This document shows, piece by piece, positions 60,343-64,000 of a stretch of DNA of 64,000 nt. Source of the stretch: Spinacia oleracea (taxonomy: Eukaryota > Streptophyta > Magnoliopsida > Caryophyllales > Amaranthaceae); assembly GCF_020520425.1 (NCBI RefSeq), contig NC_079491.1, forward strand, positions 44,072,027 through 44,136,026, read 5' to 3'. The translations under genes and the position numbers were made by a program. The notes below the pieces were generated by a model that was given only the letters and a program-made list of their open reading frames with translations, was not told the origin of the DNA and did no database searches. The number at the start of each line of letters is the position of its first letter. Position 1 is the stretch's first letter.

Positions 60343-62417
60343 CTGAGGTAAGATGTCTACGGCGTCAGATGCCACAATACCTATGACCATACAAGAATAC
60401 AACAAAGAATGAAATCAGGATAGCAAAGGTAAAACAAAATAGCTGAGGCAACCAAGATATGATAAGACTTTTAGACAAAATTACAACATCAATCTCTAAG
60501 AGAAATAACAAAGCGTACTTCAACGAAGAGATATTCAATGCTACACTCTAGGACACCAATTAATACTCCATTGATATCCACGTCAAGTTGTCAACCATGC
60601 TAAAAGCCTATATATCATATATAGCAGCAAGTAGCACTTTATTTAAAAGTCATTTTCGATACATTACCATCAAAAACACAAATTCATGTATCTAAGCGCA
60701 AAAAATTGTAACAATAATTTCCCAAATTGAAAGCAGAACCCGTGATAGTTTCTTGGACCGCAAGCATAAGACAAATAGAAACTTGGGAACAAATACCTAA
60801 AAGGCTAAAGCATATAACAACTTCTTGTATAAAACATAACAGAAACTAAATGCACCCCTATTCTCTCACTAAATAAATAGAATCAAATGATTAAGTTAAA
60901 ACATACATTTTTAAAAACAACGAGGCAAAAGAAAAATAGGCAGTCATATCAGAGCAAAGTTCATATACCAAAAAAATGTGTGTTCTACTCATTACCTAAT
61001 CAATACAATATTCTACTAACATCCATTCCAATAGGAAGGCATATCTGAGCAAGGTTCTGAATTTGAATATTATATGAATAGTAAAATCCAACTCCAATTC
61101 ATTTTTCATTACCCTAAATCAAAATTTAACAAAAAAAAAAGATATGCTTATGGAGAATTTTATACCTCATCTAACTCAGTCTATCCTTCTTAGGTTGCTT
61201 CAAGGGCTTCCACTTTTCACCGGCGGAAAAATTAGGGCTAAGATTCCCAAGAAGTCAAGAACAACTGAAAATACACAAATGTCAAGATGTTCTAGGTTTA
61301 GTGTAATCAATGTCAAGAATTCAAGATGATAAACCATGATTTCAAATTCTAAATAGCGCCAGAAGAATAAAAGAAAGAATGAAAATAAACCTCTTGGCAA
61401 AAAAATAGTAATTAGGAGAATGTGACTAACAAAGTGTTGGTCTAACACAAACCATTGAGTTTCTTAAGCATACTCGAACTGAATTTGCAGCTCGCAACTG
61501 ATTGTCATATTAGGAATCGGCCTCTGGCTTCATGATCCAGTATCCCTGGTATCGTTATAGAAATAAATACGGAGTACCTAATATCAAAAGTCGAGAAAAT
61601 TGTCCATAAATTCAAAGCTTAAAATCAAGCCATGAGAAATATTCACAAAACATTCTGAAACTCAACAAATAATAGCATGAACACGTCAAAATCTCAGCAA
61701 TATAATTGGAAAACTAAATAGTAATATTTACATCAATCATATCGATTACACAAAAAGCCCCAAATTGGACCAAAATCAACAAAATCATATTATAACACAA
61801 AAATTCGCACAAAATCACATCAGCAACCAACTCAAACATCTTAAATAGCACAAAAAGCCCTAAGTTGTACCAAAATCAACAAAATCATATTATAACAGAA
61901 AAATTCGCACAAAATCTCATCAGCAATCAACTCAAACAGCTTAAATAGCCCAGAATCTCATCAACAATCAAATTAAATTGCTTAAAATCGCATTAAATTG
62001 ATCAAAAAATCGCGAAGATCTGAACGTTTTATGAAGAATTGATACCCTAGTTTTGCAGAAATATTCAGATGTTCATCGACCACGTTCTAAGAATTTAGAG
62101 TTTCGAATTGAAATTGATTTTAGGAGTGAAATGTTTTGGTAGTTGATGGACTGAATTATGAGAAAGGAAAGTGAAAGTTTAGAACCCTATGGTTGATTGG
62201 CTGAGAATGCGGGTTGCAGAGAAATAGGAGAGAGAAAAGGGCCAAATATCAGAGTAGAAGAAGAGGGGAAGAGATAATCAAAGCTAATCAGAGCAACGAC
62301 ATCGCAGGGAAAATATAAAAGGAAAATACGAAAAGGGTAGAACAATAGAAGCATGGAACAAAAAGTAAGAGATCTAATTGCTAAACAATGTATGAGCGTT
62401 AACATACCTTCCATTCT
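60343..62417. other. Intergenic stretch with one tandem duplication
   Basis: No gene is supported. Frames at 61144-61329 (+) and 61448-61200 (-) overlap each other and lack domains. The only structure seen is the 100-bp duplication at 61749-61948. Confidence 0.45.
61749..61948 (+). repeat. Tandem duplication of a 100-bp unit
   Basis: Two copies starting CACAAAAAGCCC at 61749 and 61849 differ at several bases. A third partial copy (CAGAATCTCATCAACAATC) follows. Confidence 0.8.
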
Positions 62418-62585
62418 TCAAAAATTACCAAACTGCCTGGCTATGCTTTCAAACTCTGGCTGATCCGAATACTTGATGTGTATATCGCCACCTACACTAT
62501 TGTCCTTCACTACATCATCAACACCATGCATTGGTTTAGCCTTTTTCACAAGGCTAGAAAAGTATTCCAAATGGTTGTCCAACAT
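62418..62585 (-). CDS. Small hypothetical ORF or terminal exon, 55 aa
   Basis: The minus-strand frame from ATG at 62585 to TGA at 62418 encodes a balanced, non-repetitive peptide (EYFSSLVKKAKPMHGVDDVV, then GGDIHIKYSDQPEFESIARQ). Composition looks more like real protein than the surrounding frames. A splice-donor-like AAG|GTATGT follows the stop. It may be the last coding exon of a gene whose other exons I cannot place. No family is recognised. Confidence 0.35.
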   Translation of the reverse strand: MLDNHLEYFSSLVKKAKPMHGVDDVVKDNSVGGDIHIKYSDQPEFESIARQFGNF

Positions 62586-63815
62586 CAATTAGTGAGATTA
62601 CATGAAAACGGAAACAACATTTGGCCTACATAATAGTTGCAAAATCTACTCTGAGCCAAGAACTCAAATGCAAAAACATCAGTATTCGTGACCTCGTTGC
62701 TTTAAGCTAACTGAGTGACTTTACACCATACACTAGCAGAGGAGACAAATCATAAGACGATTTAAACAACTATTTACTTGCGTTTGGTGCATTTAAGGAA
62801 AAAGAAACAGGACATAAAAAAATTATAGGTATTTTGGCATCTGAAATAAATATGCACCAGAAATGTCTCCCCTTTTAAAACCTCAATTTCACTATTGTGA
62901 TGAATGGAATTGCAAATTTATAGTTAAAACTTGTTCGACTCCATTATGAGGCGCACCAAATGTAAAAGACTGTCAATATCATGGAAGATGAAATCTAGGG
63001 CACTCTTAATAGACAATATGCCCCTCCTCATTTCCTGCGTGTGTAAAGAATGGCATTGAGGCTAGAAAAGCACGTTGCCACCTTCTAGATGCCTCAGTTG
63101 CAAGATTGAAAAAATCGTCTCTTAACTCTTAAAGAAACTGAGTCATGCAAGCCATTTAACAGTTTGTTTAACAGGCTGCAATCCAAAGATATATGATTCA
63201 AAAGAGGATGAGATTAGTCAGCAATTTAGCGCTTCCCCTTATTTTCAGATAGGTAATTATGCAAATAAGAAATGGCATATCATTTCATTTACAAACGGGG
63301 AATAAGGCCATCCTAGACCTCACTTCGTTCTTCCCATTACAAGAATTGAGCTATAATACCAAGAAGGTGGGAGGGGAGTCATCATCCTGACATCTGATAT
63401 AAGATGTCTGTACCAACTTGTTTAATAGGTTAAAATGTATTTTTCTCACACTGATTCAAATACTAAACAACAAAAATCACTTCATATTCCTTAGAATCTA
63501 TCTTATGTCATTTGTTCACACTATATGCTCTATTGGTTGGGTTTCTTCGATGTTGGGACAAGCTGATAGAATAGTTCTGTTTCAGATTTTCAAACAATAA
63601 TCTCCAAGGAAGTATATTAGTGAAATTTCCTAAGAAGAAGCCCGACAATGTTTTATGGTAACAGTATAGCTATGAAAAATATGCCAGTCAGCACTATGAC
63701 TTGTATTCATAGAAACAGCAGGTACAAACCTCGCCTCTGAGCTCTGCTAAGAAGACTTCTCCAAATCCATCTGCACTAATCCTAGTAACTGTTGTTGACA
63801 TTATCTGTCGCCTTT
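62586..63815. other. Stretch with isolated exon-like pieces, minus strand
   Basis: At about 63125-63005 a minus-strand frame reads DDFFNLATEASRRWQRAFLA before a stop. At 63801-63730 a frame beginning MSTTVTRISADGFGEVFLAE ends at a donor GAG|GTTTGT. The GFGEVFLAE part recalls a kinase glycine loop but is too short to assign. Otherwise nothing is recognised. Confidence 0.3.
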
Positions 63816-64000
63816 TGTAGACACCTACTTTTGTCCCCATTCCCGAAAGGGAAGGTTCGATGATGAAAACGTAAATCTCCATTTGACAACGCATCTCCTA
63901 TAAAATAACGAATCTCAATTCCCCTTTTCATTTCACCCGAAACCTGCTATTTATAGAAACCTGCTATTTATGGAAACCTGCTAAAAATAGTAACTGTCGT
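63816..64000 (+). repeat. Start of another Gypsy LTR, cut by window end
   Basis: TGTAGACACCTACTTTTGTC and what follows match 12123-12330 closely. An extra CCTGCTATTTATAGAAA unit occurs here at about 63942-63960. The preceding bases show no polypurine tract, so this is a 5' LTR or a solo LTR, not a 3' LTR. The five bases before it are CCTTT. Confidence 0.9.

Overview
The window looks like nuclear DNA of a higher plant: AT-rich, gene-poor, with spliced genes and nested retrotransposons. The transposon mix (Angela/Tork-like Copia, Tat-like Gypsy with an antisense plant-mobile-domain gene, RNase-H-bearing L1 LINE, Stowaway and (TA)n-associated DNA elements) suggests a eudicot. A Caryophyllales host such as spinach or beet is a guess from repeat style only. 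No bacterial features, CRISPR arrays or rRNA genes were seen.

Layout: 1-8082 is a left-truncated Copia element whose coding core is dead but whose non-coding ends are well preserved. 8083-13585 is the 3' part of a Gypsy element. It carries an intact two-exon plant-mobile-domain gene on the antisense strand, three tandem-repeat families and a 3' LTR; another copy of the same LTR starts at 63816 and runs off the window. 13586-47969 is a chain of DNA elements abutting (TA)n microsatellites, with related inverted ends. Three of them each carry their own amplified ~10-bp motif: TGATGTATCT at 14657-16039, TTTGCTCATTT between about 16600 and 21470, and ATGTTCTAAA at 39619-47903. Inside the second lie a near-perfect 524-bp tandem duplication, a Helitron end, a Stowaway MITE and an L1 LINE (about 21490-38685). 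The LINE's ORF2 is split by a very young 10.4-kb Copia element (25812-36207) with a 5-bp target duplication. Removing the insert leaves ORF2 fully in frame.

The third motif element (39619-47903) also contains what look like captured host exons (the acidic tail of a ribosomal P-protein, an RS/RE-rich exon, an acidic exon) and two 70-nt tRNA-like sequences in opposite orientation.

47970-63815 is the most gene-like part. It holds an F-box gene (49867-51177, +), an unrecognised multi-exon gene on the minus strand (55085 down to about 52441) whose exon phases all agree, and a 5'-half pseudogene of L-galactono-1,4-lactone dehydrogenase (59650-57472, minus). Scattered minus-strand exon-like pieces remain unidentified up to 63801. 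All assignments come from reading the sequence; no database search was possible.
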